From: Poa pratensis | Taxonomy: Eukaryota > Streptophyta > Magnoliopsida > Poales > Poaceae | DNA length: 64,000 nt | Assembly (NCBI GenBank): GCA_947311845.1 | Contig: CAMZMU010000041.1 | Span: forward strand, 134,787,849 to 134,851,848 | Direction: 5' to 3' | Shown here: positions 32,430 through 50,350 of the stretch, piece by piece | Numbering within the stretch: the stretch's first letter is position 1 | Layout: the number at the start of each line of letters is the position of its first letter | Notes under the pieces: model-generated | Databases searched by the model: none | What the model was told of the DNA's origin: nothing | The model's input: the letters and a program-made list of their open reading frames with translations, nothing else | Translations under genes and position numbers: made by a program

Positions 32430-32633
32430 TCACATGGCACGGTGATGAACAAATTCGTTCCCAACCTGACGAGTGAAGACGGCGGTGACATGGAGCACGA
32501 CGACGCGGTCGCCGGCGTCTGTGACCTTGGCGAGCGCCCAGGCGAGCAGCTTATGGAGGGGCTCTACATCAACTGCCAACCCGAATTTCATGTCGATCGG
32601 ATCCTCGACGAAGAAACTTCGGCAGGAGGCCAC
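32430..32633 (-). pseudogene. Captured universal-stress-protein domain fragment (USP-kinase type)
   Basis: The minus-strand frame includes GLAVDVEPLHKLLAWALAKV followed by DAGDRVVVLHVTA. This matches the start of plant USP/adenine-nucleotide alpha-hydrolase-like domains: beta-strand 1, then a helix with WAL-KV, then beta-strand 2 ending LHV. In plants this arrangement is typical of the N-terminus of USP-containing receptor-like cytoplasmic kinases. Only about 45 residues are recognisable; the rest of the USP fold and any kinase domain are missing. It is probably an exon fragment picked up by the Helitron. Confidence 0.55.
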
Positions 32634-33846
32634 TACGTCGAGGCGGCAACTCCGTCAAGCTGCTCTACTCGGTGGTACCGCTTGTGCGCGTATAGGACGA
32701 CCCGTACGTCGATCAGGAACCTCCGTTGTCGACGAAAGCTTGCTTTCGAGCTTCGTTGGCGAGCGAACTCCGACGAGGTCGTGGGATCGATTTAGTGGGA
32801 ATTTCTATAGGATTTCTGTGATAATCACGCACAGAGGGCGGTGGCTATATATGGATTGATTTAGGAATCCCTATAGAAATCTTCACGGAATTCGATTTTG
32901 GAGGAATCTGAGTTCGGAAGGAACTCTTCTAATTTCGGTGTAACGTGGCTAGTGGGGAAAGGAAAAGAGATGGGCCGATGGGCCGGTTCGACTGGACGAT
33001 GCGGTGCCTGCACGGAAACGTAGCGAACGGGACGTACCACCGCGACGACGTACCACCGCGACGTACGGACGGACGAAGGAAGAAACACTACTCGTATTAT
33101 ATAGTAGAGATATATACCCATTTGTTACTTTTGCAGAGCCCTGATGGTTGCATGTGACTCTGGTCATGTAAATATGGATTGACAGAATGAAAGAACCTGA
33201 TTTGATTGGCACCCAAGTCATCCACCTCCAGCAAGACGACACGCTCGATGACAATCTGCGTGACGCGGTTCGTGGGCACACGGTGAAGCCGACGGTCCAA
33301 ATGGTTGAAGAGCATGACAGCATTCGTGCGATTGAGTGCATCTGTTCTCGGATTAAAAAATATAACTCATTTTCATAAGGGCATTTGGAATCTGAACGCA
33401 TCTGTTGATCTCATGACATTGATATGGTAGGGTACATGTTGTGGTTGTTTGCATGGAGTAGACACAAATTCCTCTCCTGTTCTCCTTGACCACTTCGTTA
33501 GTTTATTTGCTAGATAGACTGGAACAGGCTATGGAGCAGTGATGTATTTCTGCTGACCAAATATCGAGACGATACATGTTATTCTTTTACAGTCTTAATA
33601 ATGTTTTATTGGTAAATGTATATGCAAATTCTACAAGAAAAATCCACATTTTATGTTTACACATGAGAAATATGTGATGACAAGCACCGTAGCAACGCAC
33701 AGGCATACACCTAGTACTAGGTAATATTCGAGCGTTCGGCTTAAACCGTCGGTAATATGTTGTATCGTCGGTCATTAGGTTAATAGCCGACCGGCCGTCG
33801 GTTATTCAAATTCACTGTCGGAAATATGGGGATTTCTAGTAGTGAG

Positions 33847-34022
33847 GGTACCAACATTTATACTATCAAATCTATATCATTTTGATTCATCATGTAATAT
33901 ATTTTATATTGTATTTATTTGGTATAAGGTATTGATATTTTATTATAAATTTGGTTAAACTTTACAATGTTTATTTTAAAACAAAACAAATATCTGGAGT
34001 AAAAATAATCGGAGGGTACCTT
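33847..34022. mobile_element. Stowaway MITE remnant
   Basis: ACCAACATTTATACTATCAAA, TTGGTATAAGGTATTGATATTTT and AATTTGGTTAAACTTTACAA follow the internal pattern of common Triticeae Stowaway MITEs. The right end AATCGGAGGGTACC resembles the ACGGAGGGAGTA terminus. The left terminus is missing next to the CACTA end. Confidence 0.5.
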
Positions 34023-35330
34023 CCACTTTTAAGTCCATGCGAGCCCGTACGATAGGGCACTTCGGAAAAAAAATTGATTGATTGTGTGTGGATGAATGGT
34101 AGGTGAACTAATGTACTTCTCCCCATCCTGAGCATGCTGCGACTGTACTCATGAATAACCGGATCACTGGCTATAAAAGAACATGTTCACGGCATGTATT
34201 TTGCATTTTCATACTATTAACAAGCAAGTAAACAACTTATGCTGAGTCGATAGCTCGGCAAACGTTGCTTCACAAGCTTGCTGGATATGGGAGAATGTGG
34301 TTGGCTTTAGGCAGAGAGTGCAAATATGGGAGCATTCTGTTTTAGTGCTTGCCATTGAGAATGAGAGGCATCAGGACTCTTGAACTAATTACTACGCCCT
34401 TCGTCAGCAACTACTCGTCAACTTTGTTCAGTGGTCAACAATGATGCAGTACGTCCACCAGATGTTCCACCGAACAGCTCCAAAAATTAGGGCCCAAATA
34501 CCAGCGAATTGCTAAGTAAATAAGTACATGATGAAGAAGCAGCAAGGTGAGAAGGGCGATTTGGAATCAACTGTCGTGCACTCGAGGCACTGTGCCCCAA
34601 TGGGATCAATAGAGTGTGATTTTTCCCTTTTGACCTTTAAACCCACATTTCATTCGAGCATAACTTCACCATTGCTTTTACGAAGCCACAAATCAAAAGG
34701 AAGTTGCTGGACCATAGGATATCTAGTCAGTTGGCATGCAGTCACAATATGCATAGAAGCATAATTAATAACCACTTGATTATAGATAAACGCAATAACT
34801 TCAGCTATTCCTCTCATCGAAGCCTTGTCTAATTAATTGGTTTGCTGCTCCAAAGAAGAGCCCATGATCATGTGCTTAAGAGGAAGTTCCCAGCCACGAT
34901 GATTAATATGTGTGGTTGTTGCTATGGATTTTCTTCATGACCGAGTGAAATTTATTTAATGAAAGAAATATCTGGAATAACTATATTTGCTTTTTGTTTA
35001 TGACAAACAGTGTTAGACGAGAGATTCTATCAAATGGATCTCTTTTTAGAGTTGCTTTGACCCGACCATGTAGAGCACTCACAGAAGTCCGAGCAAGCTT
35101 CAGTTTTGATGGACGGGAATCCTCTACCGCTTTCGAAGATCATGAGGAAGAAGCTACCGAAGCAAGAGCGTGGCTGAGAAGGAGTTTAAGAGTAGATAGG
35201 AAAACAATAACCAAGATACTTCAGTACAACTCAAAATACACTTCAAATTATTAGATTAATTTAAATATATCAAACTTCTAAGTGAAATTCAAAACATATT
35301 TTTCTGATCAATTCCTAATTCCTGACATTT
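34023..35330. other. Intergenic: diverged copy of the 20/23.5-kb flank, then an unidentified coding-like remnant on minus
   Basis: 34085-34390 matches the sequence around the CACTA at 19960-23540 and holds the uninterrupted AATAACCGGATCACTGGC site followed by a TATA-like CTATAAAAG. From about 34890 down to 34530 the minus strand reads like decayed protein (GIAEVIAFIYNQVVINYASM, then QQLPFDLWLRKSNGEVMLE) with stops between segments. I cannot name the family. The remainder to 35330 shows nothing else. Confidence 0.35.
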
Positions 35331-35409
35331 TACATTTCCATTGGACTAGCGCGACAACACGTCGCATGGATTGAGATCCAGCCTACTTTCCATCGCTACT
35401 AAATGAGGC

Positions 35410-35592
35410 CTAAATAGGCCCAGCGCCGTACTAGCCACAACTCCAAACCGACCTGTGCGTGTGCGCCCCCAATATCGTCCCCAATTCCTCCTCACTTCCT
35501 CCCCTCCCCACCTCTCTCCCTCTCCAGAGGCGGTGAGCCGACACACCCCACCACCCGTCCCGGCCGCCGCTAGGGTTACGGCAGCTCCGTCC
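35410..35592 (+). promoter_or_regulatory. Promoter-proximal region and 5' UTR of NRPB2
   Basis: GGCCCA at 35417-35422, preceded by GAGGCCTAAATA, is a site II-type (TGGGCY) element typical of plant housekeeping and growth-related promoters. ACCGAC, a DRE-like core, lies near 35446. A C/T-rich leader (about 35480-35530) precedes the ATG. No clear TATA box was seen, which fits a housekeeping promoter. Confidence 0.45.
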
Positions 35593-42984
<7,392 letters not shown>

Positions 42985-43410
42985 GCTTGAGTGCCTTATG
43001 CGGGTGGCTGACTGCAGCTGTTTCCCTGGGTACCTTGTTGCGGAATTACTTCTGTAATATGGGTATAGTTCTTCTGATTTGGACTTTGGTTGGGCTAGGC
43101 ATCTCGAAGAGACATCCTTCTGATCGTGCTCTTGGTTAGATCAAACGCCAGCCATGAAGTGACTTAGGTTCTTTACTTGGGATTTATTCACTAACATAAC
43201 TAATAATCTGTACCTTGTCCCTATTACCGATCGATGGAAACATGGTCTTGTTACAGTCTTGGCTTCAAGATCTCAACTTGAACAATGCTTGTATTAAGAC
43301 AGTTGCACGAGTTACTTTGTTGGGCGTGTGCCCATATTTGAAATGTTTGTAAGAGGACATATAACTTTGTAGTCTTGTACCACTGGTCTTTTTTTTTACT
43401 GTGAAAAAGT
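42985..43410 (+). other. 3' UTR and downstream flank of NRPB2
   Basis: T-rich sequence after the TGA at 42982-42984 with scattered AATAAT-like signals but no perfect AATAAA in the first 300 bases. The transcript probably ends by about 43390, before the Stowaway element. Confidence 0.5.
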
Positions 43411-43413
43411 CAG

Positions 43414-43538
43414 TACTCCATTTTTAATATGGACTAGATACAAAGCAAAATGAGTGAATCTACACAATAAATATGTCTAGGTACGTGTATTTTCCAAAAG
43501 AAAACTAGAATGCCTTATAAAAGTGGATGTAGGGAGTA
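43414..43538. mobile_element. Stowaway MITE
   Basis: TACTCC at the left, then ATATGGACTAGATACAAAGCAAAATGAGTGAATCTACAC-type internal sequence (read about 43429-43468), and GGATGTAGGGAGTA at the right. This matches Thalos-like Stowaway MITEs with TA targets. About 125 bases, diverged, no coding capacity. It lies just downstream of the NRPB2 transcript. Confidence 0.7.
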
Positions 43539-43820
43539 CTTAAATAGGATCAGATAGATTATCTTATTCTCGTTTGAACCAGAGTTCAAATGTCTCGATC
43601 AATAACCGAGATTATGATATAGTCCAAAACTGCACACGGCCATGAAATTACATGTAGTACAATGTACTGAACGACAGTAGATGGCCTAGGCCTGAAATCG
43701 ATCTGCCGTTCGCTCCAGGAAGCTCTTGTGTATTTGATTTTCTTTCTGCTATAAACCAAAGGTACGCACTTTGCATACTCTGGAAAATAAGTGTGACTTG
43801 TAAAATTAGAAGCTTTCGAT

Positions 43821-45188
43821 CTGTCATAACTAGCACAGTAAGCAGTCTTCCAGCTTTTTTTGATTTTTCATACTAGTATTTAAACTGGATCAACAACCAT
43901 ACAGGTACACATACCAGTACAAAACTGGACGAATACGTACGCAGACGCAGCTGCAACAACCTTACAGAAAGGACCTTGAAAAGAAGAAGAAAAGCACAAA
44001 GAACCCAAAGGTTTTACATCCTGGTCCTTCTTCCTCCACACAACCAAGGATTTCCAAATCCTCGAAGCATAGCCATCGACGGAGACACCTCCATCGCATC
44101 CAAGGTCGCACCACGGCACAAGGAAAGCTTCTCGCCATAGGCTTTGATGAGCCGCAACAGAATCTAGCTCGCCGGAGCCAGAGAAGAAATCGATGAAGGA
44201 GCATCGGCCGGGGACGTACCCCAAGCAATCCAAGCACCGGACCTGGGCCCAGCGGCGCCTCACCTCGACAGAGATGGCCAGGTCCCTCTCCAGCAGCACC
44301 CAACTCCCAGCAGCCAAAACCACGCACCAGCAGAAGCTACGACCTCCACCTCTCCCCTCGCCACCTCGGCCGGCCAGAGAGAAGAACGCCGCACGCCACC
44401 ACTGCCGTATTCTTCCACTGCTCCAGAAGAAGCCGACCTGCAGCAGAACTATCGAGCGACCTCCACCAACACAGAGTCCGCACCGCTGATCGCCACCATG
44501 ACGAACAGAGGCAAGAACCACCGACAGAGGAGGAGATCGAGTGCTGAACCACCTACAAAACAGGACTCCCAGGCTCCACGGTGAGGCCAGCACCCTCCTC
44601 ACCGTCGCGGAGATGGAGCCAGGAGACAAAAGCTCCACGACATGGCCTCCGCCTCCGGCACGAAGACCACCTCCGGAGACAGAACAGACCGCGAGATCCA
44701 CCGATCCCCGGCCACCTCTAGTCGCGCGCGCCACGGCGGGGCCCCGAAGAACGCCGTCGCAGGAGGGGAGGCGCGCCGACACCGACCACCGAACCAGCAG
44801 CATCACCGCCTCCACAACGCCACCGGCCGGGCACCTAGACCTACTATATACACACCATAGGCACAGATCCAGGCTTCCCCCACTCTCCCGCCACCGAAGC
44901 AGCCGCCGGAGAGGTGGGGAAGCACCGGTCTGGCCGCCGGCGGACGACGGAAACCTAGACGCCCTCTTTTCGCCTCCCACGAGAACTGTAGCACGAGGAA
45001 AGGGGAAAAGACCTGGCGTGTTGCCATCTAGCTAACCACACGACAAGTAGTCAAGTACTAACCTGTAGACTACTCACTAGAGCAGAACCCCCACCCCAAC
45101 ACTACTGCAAGGGCCACACCCTGTCATAACTAGCACACTAAGCAGTCTTCCAGCTAACCACACGACAAGTAGTCAAGTACTAACCTGT
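43821..45188. repeat. Two tandem ~68-bp copies, the first split by a retroposon
   Basis: Copy 2 (about 45120-45188) reads CTGTCATAACTAGCACACTA through TCCAGCTAACCACACGAC to ACTAACCTGT without interruption. Copy 1 has the same left part at 43821-43855 and the right part at 45030-45066, separated by an inserted element. Copy 2 is the empty site. Confidence 0.85.
43856..45029 (-). mobile_element. Poly(A)-ended non-LTR retroposon, minus strand
   Basis: Read on the minus strand it starts AGATGGCAACACGCCAGG near 45029, has a GC-rich head, and ends ATGAAAAATCAAAAAAA at 43856. AGCT is duplicated at each side (43852-43855 and 45030-45033), and the neighbouring tandem copy shows the uninterrupted target. 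The long minus frame (44980-43880) has no initiator ATG at its start and no reverse transcriptase or endonuclease motif. It is probably open through GC bias. This looks like a LINE-derived, non-autonomous element. Confidence 0.65.
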
Positions 45189-45194
45189 CGACTA

Positions 45195-45364
45195 TGTTGA
45201 GTAAATCGAGAGCAAACGAGAGAGACAACAAATGAATCGAACTGTACTCTTTATTGATGATGAATGGTGCTATATATAGCACCCGACATATTACAAGCAG
45301 GGATGTCGGTTCTACAAACCGACATATTACAAGCAGGGATTACAAAATTAATTAAATCCTAACA
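45195..45364 (-). repeat. Very short 3' LTR of the minus-strand Copia element
   Basis: 170 bases, TGTTAGGATTTAATTAAT... to ...CGATTTACTCAACA on the minus strand. A polypurine tract (GGGGGAG) lies immediately before it and a TATA box (GCTATATATAGCACC) inside. AATAAAGAG near 45250 would serve polyadenylation. GACATATTACAAGCAGGGAT is repeated twice inside (plus strand, about 45285 and 45324). Confidence 0.75.
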
Positions 45365-45943
45365 CTCCCCCTAATCTACCTAGCATGTGTTCATCATCTT
45401 GAAATAGTCTCCTCCAAAAACCCTGTGGGAAAAAATATGAGGAAGTAGTGTGTATGATATGTTGCTAAAACTCCTTTAAACCAGGTAGGAAATAAGGAGA
45501 AAATGATGCAACATATAATGTATATTGTCTCTTTGGTAACTCATATGAGAAAACCTTAGAAAGGAAAAACCCATAAGTGAGTTTAGAGAACAATATATAT
45601 GTCTTGTATACTTCCTTTAAAAACCCCGGTGGGGAAAACAGAAGTATGACATATGATGTTTGATAATCTCCCCAAAAAACCCTTTGGGAAAAATGTGAGG
45701 AGAATTGTATTTGATATTTGTTAAAACTCCTTTAAAACCCAGTGGAAAAATAAGGAGAAAATGATACAACATATAATGATTATTGTCTTTGTTAACTCAA
45801 TATGAATGAAGTCCATAGAGTTTGCAGGACAATAAATATGTCGTGTATACTTTCGTAAAAACCCGGTGAGGGAAAACATAAAGTATGACATATAATTTAT
45901 GTTCATACTACCTCATTAAATACCTTGATGAGAACCTGAAAAG

Positions 45944-48600
45944 TTAACTCATAAAGGGAAAAGAGTGTAATATGAGTGCTTTGAACAGGAATAGTTCAGG
46001 AAGATACTCCCCCTGACTCTTGCAAATCCCAAAGCCGTCGCATACCAATCCCATGAATAAATTCCTGGAATGTTTAGTTGGTAGAGACTTCGTGAATACA
46101 TCAGCGAGGATATCGCATGATTTGACTTGCAAGATGTTTATTCCCCACTCTACATGAGCTCATGGGGATAAAAGGTGCAATATGCTTAATGATATTGCTC
46201 TTTATCTAATCTGTTTGCATCCGTGCAACACAAGTAACATTATCTTTGTAGATAATGATAGGTGATTCGAGAGAACGAATACCACATAACTAATGTATGC
46301 GGTTTATCATTCTGTGAAGCTACATGTGTTAACATGAAGCATTGCATCTCAGAATGATCTTGGTATAGTCACCAGAGTCTACTTGGAAGACATCAATGGA
46401 GTGACAGTTCTACCATGTATCTACACATCGTGGGATCAGGTAGATAGCCAATACTTGAGTGAAGGTGCTCGAGTTCTCTTCTCAATCACTATTTGAGTTT
46501 ATCCAAATTCTTCATCTCAAAATCCATCTGTTAGATGATCATGTTTTGTCATTTAGGAGTTATCTTATCTATGACATACAAGCATGGGTAATCATCATGG
46601 TAGGAGTAATCCTTGTGTATAAGGAACTCACTACGTCGGTTGTACCAAAATATACCGACAACAATAAGACTTGGAGTGACTTATTGATTTTTACACAATA
46701 TATGTTCCATTTGCGTTTCGATTCGGACAGAGATTCCATCGGGGACCATACATGTCTGAATCTAGTGACCCATGTGGATATGTGGTCACTACATCTATCA
46801 ACTGCATAGATATGATTTTGCACTGCCAATGATATATGTATCGGAAACAGATTTCACTCATGTCTGGAGATAGGTCTCGGATCTCTGCGGAAACCCGACC
46901 TTATGCTACAAGCCTTGCTTTCTCACCACCTTGTATTTCTCATTCCATTTCCACAAGAAAACACATTGAACAATCCCATAGGGAATTTGTTTGGAAGAGC
47001 AAGGCTATATCTGCTTGGATCACATCCTTTGATGAGTTCAGTCCTAGCAAGTGTGTTCACACTCTGCCATGGCCATGGTCTTTGGATCTGAATCATCGTG
47101 AAGGTTGTTTGCAATCATACAAGAGATGTTTCTCGACAGTTGTAGGCTTTGGTTATATGAGTCTCCAGAATCGATATAGTTGGAGCAAATATCATGCACC
47201 CTTGATGACTCTTCATGATTTCCCAATGCGCGTGAGTCTGGGTGTTCCGATGTCCCAGCCAGTGTGTGCAAGCTAGAGCTAGGGTTGTGGAGGTTTCCCT
47301 TCCACTGGGTGTATACTACCCATTTGTTGTTCATCAACGCAAGGTTGACTTGAATTTACTGATTTAGAGGATTTATCCTCGATTTCTTTGTTGCTTTGCG
47401 AAAAGCTGGATCCTGGTCAGAGGCCGTACTACTCCCCCTCTTTTTATAAAACAAGGAGTTGAGTGGTTTTTATTGGTACCTCCACTCTTTCGTGCGCATT
47501 TCAACCGATTGAAGGATTTTGTAACACCTTTGAGATCAGTAAATGAATCTGGCAGATTATTTGCATGTGTTGCAAATTTGTGAATCCGAACGTAGAGTCC
47601 AGATTCTTGAGTACGTGGATATGAGGAGGAACGTGAAGTCCCAATTGATTTCCTGGCATTCGATGTGGTACTTGAAATCTCTCCCTAATGCTGGAAATAA
47701 TCCTCCTTAAAATAGCAATCAGTGTACTGGACTATGAATACATCCCTGATGAGGGGTTCAAGGTACTTGTTGATCGACGGAGATATGTACCACCACATAG
47801 ATCCCTAATATGTGGGCCCATGATGTACGATGTGGTGGTGAGATCGGTACGAGTGAAGCGCTTCTGAACTTACGCAGATGGGAAATGCTTGGAGGATTTC
47901 ACGTATCAATTACAGAGGAGAAGTACTGCGATATGCAGTTAGTCAGTAGCAGCGTGTAAAACTGCATGACTCCAACGTGAGTTGGTAAATTGCAATTCAT
48001 TAATATGGGTCGTGCAATGAGAAAAAATCCTTTGATCAGAGATGGAACCAAAAACAATTGTGTATCGATAGATAGGACATTCAGCTGAACTTCGATCCTC
48101 GGAGCCATGCACTAAATAGTGGAGGCATGCGAACAGAATCCTACAACAATATTTGTCCATTCGAATTGATTTAATTTGATTTTTAGTCCAAACAATGGTT
48201 GGTTGGGACCACAAATATCACCTTTGAATGCATTCAAGGGACTGAAGTGATCATTTGGTGCAGTATATGCACACAAAATCTCATGACTCGGAAAGTTTAG
48301 CTCATGCAAATCATGACCGATGGATTGCATTATATGCAACTTGTGCTGTGAGTTGGGTGTACGTCTAGTACAATCCAGACAATAGAGTGGGTACATTATC
48401 ATATACTTGTTCCACATCCATCAATTGGCCTCGTAGAAATCTATGTATAGAATTGAAGAAATTCCAATATGGAAATCTTTATCTGATATATAGAATGTAT
48501 ACAATCTTATTTATATCAAGTGTTGATACAATATATATTCTACTACAACAACACAAATGGACATTTAATAAAATGACCACTAAGGAGATAGTGGGACTAT
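45944..48600 (-). pseudogene. Copia pol remnant (integrase, reverse transcriptase, RNase H)
   Basis: The clearest blocks are the reverse-transcriptase segment with SLALPNKFPMGLFNVFSCG and KWNEKYKVVR (about 47040-46900), the VQNHIYAVDRCSDHISTW block matching the common VQNHIH...DVVTTYL motif (about 46825-46770), NIYCVKINKSLQ (about 46710), and the C-terminal DILADVFTKSLPT (about 46132-46080). Frames change between blocks and many stops intervene. No block is complete enough to support activity. The integrase part (47300-48600) is only weakly recognisable. Confidence 0.65.
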
Positions 48601-48640
48601 TTTAAGTCTCCAAACACTTTGGTTGAGGCGTACTCAACCA

Positions 48641-49554
48641 TCATGTTCTCTGTGCATGTAGGTCCTCTGAATTATGAAGAGTTATGACGTTGCAAGGTCC
48701 AGTAGGAACATCTCGCGAACAAGCAGCTCCATTGGTGTCATCTGGAGGAAGGTTGAAGTTGTATTCAAACATTTTCCCTTGAGGTGCTTTGCGTCCCTGG
48801 GACTGCTGGTACGGAATGGCCAGATGCTTCGGGGTCTTGCATTTGTTAGTGGGATGCGTGTAGCAACCACACTTGTCGCAAAGCTTAGTTTTGTCAAACT
48901 CAAGCTTTGCGGTGCCTTTCCCACGGTCTGGGTTTCTAGGCTTCCTGTTCCGATTGCGCTTTTGCTTACCATTGAAATTTGAAAGCTTGCCGTTGAAGGC
49001 ACCATCAAACTTTTGCCCGTTCATGCATTCATATGAATGAGATCGGAATAGACTTGGTAGTCGCGAGCGTGGTACTGGTGCTGGAGGATCCTATCAGATG
49101 GGAGCATTGTAGACATAGTTTTTTTTCTATCTTCTCCGCATCAGTAGGTTCCTTCCCGCAAAAGCGTAGTTTGGAACTGATCTTATGAACCTCATGATTG
49201 TACTCCCCGACAGACTTGAAGTCCTGGAGTCGGAGATGTGTCCAATCATGGAGTGCTTCAGGCATGACAACTGCCTTCTGTGTTTATACCTCGTTTTGAG
49301 GCCTGAAACAAGGTACCGGGGGATTCTTCCTCCAAGTACTTAGACTTGAGATCTGGGTGAACATGGTGCCTTATGATGTACAAAGCAACATATTTTTGCT
49401 CATCTGTCAGTGGCGTGACTCCAGCCGGGAGTGGAACATCCGGAGCCTGGATTGCACGCACGAACCCACGGGACACAAGGGCGATCTTGATGTCCATGGC
49501 TCATATAGGATAGTTGTGGCCGTTGAGAGCGAGTGCATCAAACTCTCGAGCCAT
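48641..49554 (-). pseudogene. Copia gag with zinc knuckle, broken
   Basis: It starts at ATG 49554 on the minus strand (MAREFDALALNGHNYPI). A stop where the family has Trp follows at once, before MDIKIALVSRGF. It continues through ALYIIRHHVHPDLKSKYLEE, then ALHDWTHLRLQDFKSV in the next frame segment (49265-49029), and finally the basic region and CCHC knuckle CDKCGCYTHPTNKC (49024-48641). This is the UBN2-type gag plus zinc knuckle of Copia elements. At least one nonsense change and two frame breaks are present. Confidence 0.75.
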
Positions 49555-49899
49555 CGTTTATCTATATATTAAACCAGAGAATAATAATTTACATTCGGTA
49601 AATTAAAATCCATCATGATTATGTCGTAATGAACTATGCAAATTCAAGAAGTGGCCTTGAACTCATTAGTGTGAACCTCAAACTGTTAAGTATGACACAT
49701 TGTAGATAATCTCCAAAAGAAATTTTGGAGTAGATCTAGCAGCATTAGCGGAGTATAATATACTCACACTTCGAATGGCTTATGTCACAACTTAATTAAA
49801 ATGTATGGGAGAGCACATTGGCAATCATAATGTCAAAATTACACAATGTAGGCTTAAACAGTAGTTGTAGATAAATCTACACACTATCTCATGATCCCA

Positions 49900-50350
49900 A
49901 AACATCAATTTGAAGAAATCACTCTGAATTTTGCATCTATATTTGTAAGAAACTGAAAATCTCAATTGCAAATAGACATGTTAATCTCGACATGTGTCAA
50001 ACATGGAAATATATACATATCTTATAAAGATTTGGAATACATCGTATTCGATAGTGAAACAGTACTATAGAGGTACTTAATTTATATTTGCAAGAAATTA
50101 AAATCTCAATTACAAATAAATGTAATTAAGCTCGACACGTGACAAACGTGGAAATATATTACATCAACTTCAGATCTGGAATATATTGGTACTCAACAGA
50201 AAAATAGTACAATAGGTACTGAATTTATATTTTAAAGAAATTTAAAAAATCTCAAATACAAATAGACATAATTAATCTCGACACGTGAAAAACGTGGAAA
50301 CAAATTACATCAATTTAGGATCTGGAATACATTGGTACTCAACAGAAAAC
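49900..50350 (-). repeat. Three ~130-bp tandem units in the Copia leader, each with a CACGTG-like core
   Basis: Each unit has AGAAA(C/T)T(G)AAAAT CTCAA TTACAAATA, then CTCGACA(T/C)GTG-CAAA-(C)ATGG/CGTGG, then GGAATA-ATTGGTACTC-type sequence. Units lie at about 49930-50070, 50085-50215 and 50220-50350. The middle and last carry ACACGTGA followed by ACGTGG; the first has ACATGTGT. Confidence 0.6.

Larger units (their letters stand above)
30922..33110 (-). mobile_element. Complete non-autonomous Helitron with captured fragments
   Basis: On the minus strand it starts A|TCTCTACTATATAATACG at 33110 and ends with the hairpin CCCGTTGCAACGCACGG, a short spacer and CTAG (30925-30922), followed by T. 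Both ends fit grass Helitrons, and the insertion lies between A and T. It is 2,189 bases long and inserted inside the larger Helitron. Cargo: a Gypsy pol fragment (about 31427-31640, plus strand) and a universal-stress-protein-like exon (32430-32633, minus strand, same orientation as the Helitron). No Rep/helicase. Confidence 0.75.
25519..33714 (+). mobile_element. 8.2-kb Helitron with tandemly repeated 5' module
   Basis: The 5' end is A|TCTTTACTATTAA, fitting the plant Helitron consensus starting TCTMTAYTAM. The 3' end is an eroded hairpin region CCGTAGCAACGCACAGG followed by CTAG at 33711-33714 and then T. It therefore sits between A and T, as Helitrons do, inside CACTA subterminal sequence. 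No Rep/helicase was recognised, so it is non-autonomous. It carries a duplicated 5' module (25519-26844 and 26845-28506), a Tourist MITE and a second, minus-strand Helitron. Boundaries are motif-based. Confidence 0.65.
25261..33840. mobile_element. CACTA remnant hosting a Helitron; only subterminal ends remain visible
   Basis: Left part 25261-25518 and right part 33715-33840 share AACCGTCGG(C/T)TAT-type motifs in both orientations, typical CACTA subterminal repeats. The right end reads GGATTTCTAGTAGTG ending at 33840, a CACTA terminus. The left CACTA terminus is not recognisable. Everything from 25519 to 33714 is a later Helitron insertion. Confidence 0.6.

Noticed and set aside
30922..33720. 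One transposon with terminal inverted repeats (Pack-MULE) spanning both TGCGTTGC-type motifs
   Set aside because: Each motif is better explained as a separate Helitron 3' end. A TC-type 5' terminus pairing with the first lies at 33110, and no 9-bp duplication flanks 30922-33720.
43880..44980. 366-residue minus-strand frame
   Set aside because: It lies wholly inside the poly(A) retroposon, has no recognisable domain and shows composition-driven openness.
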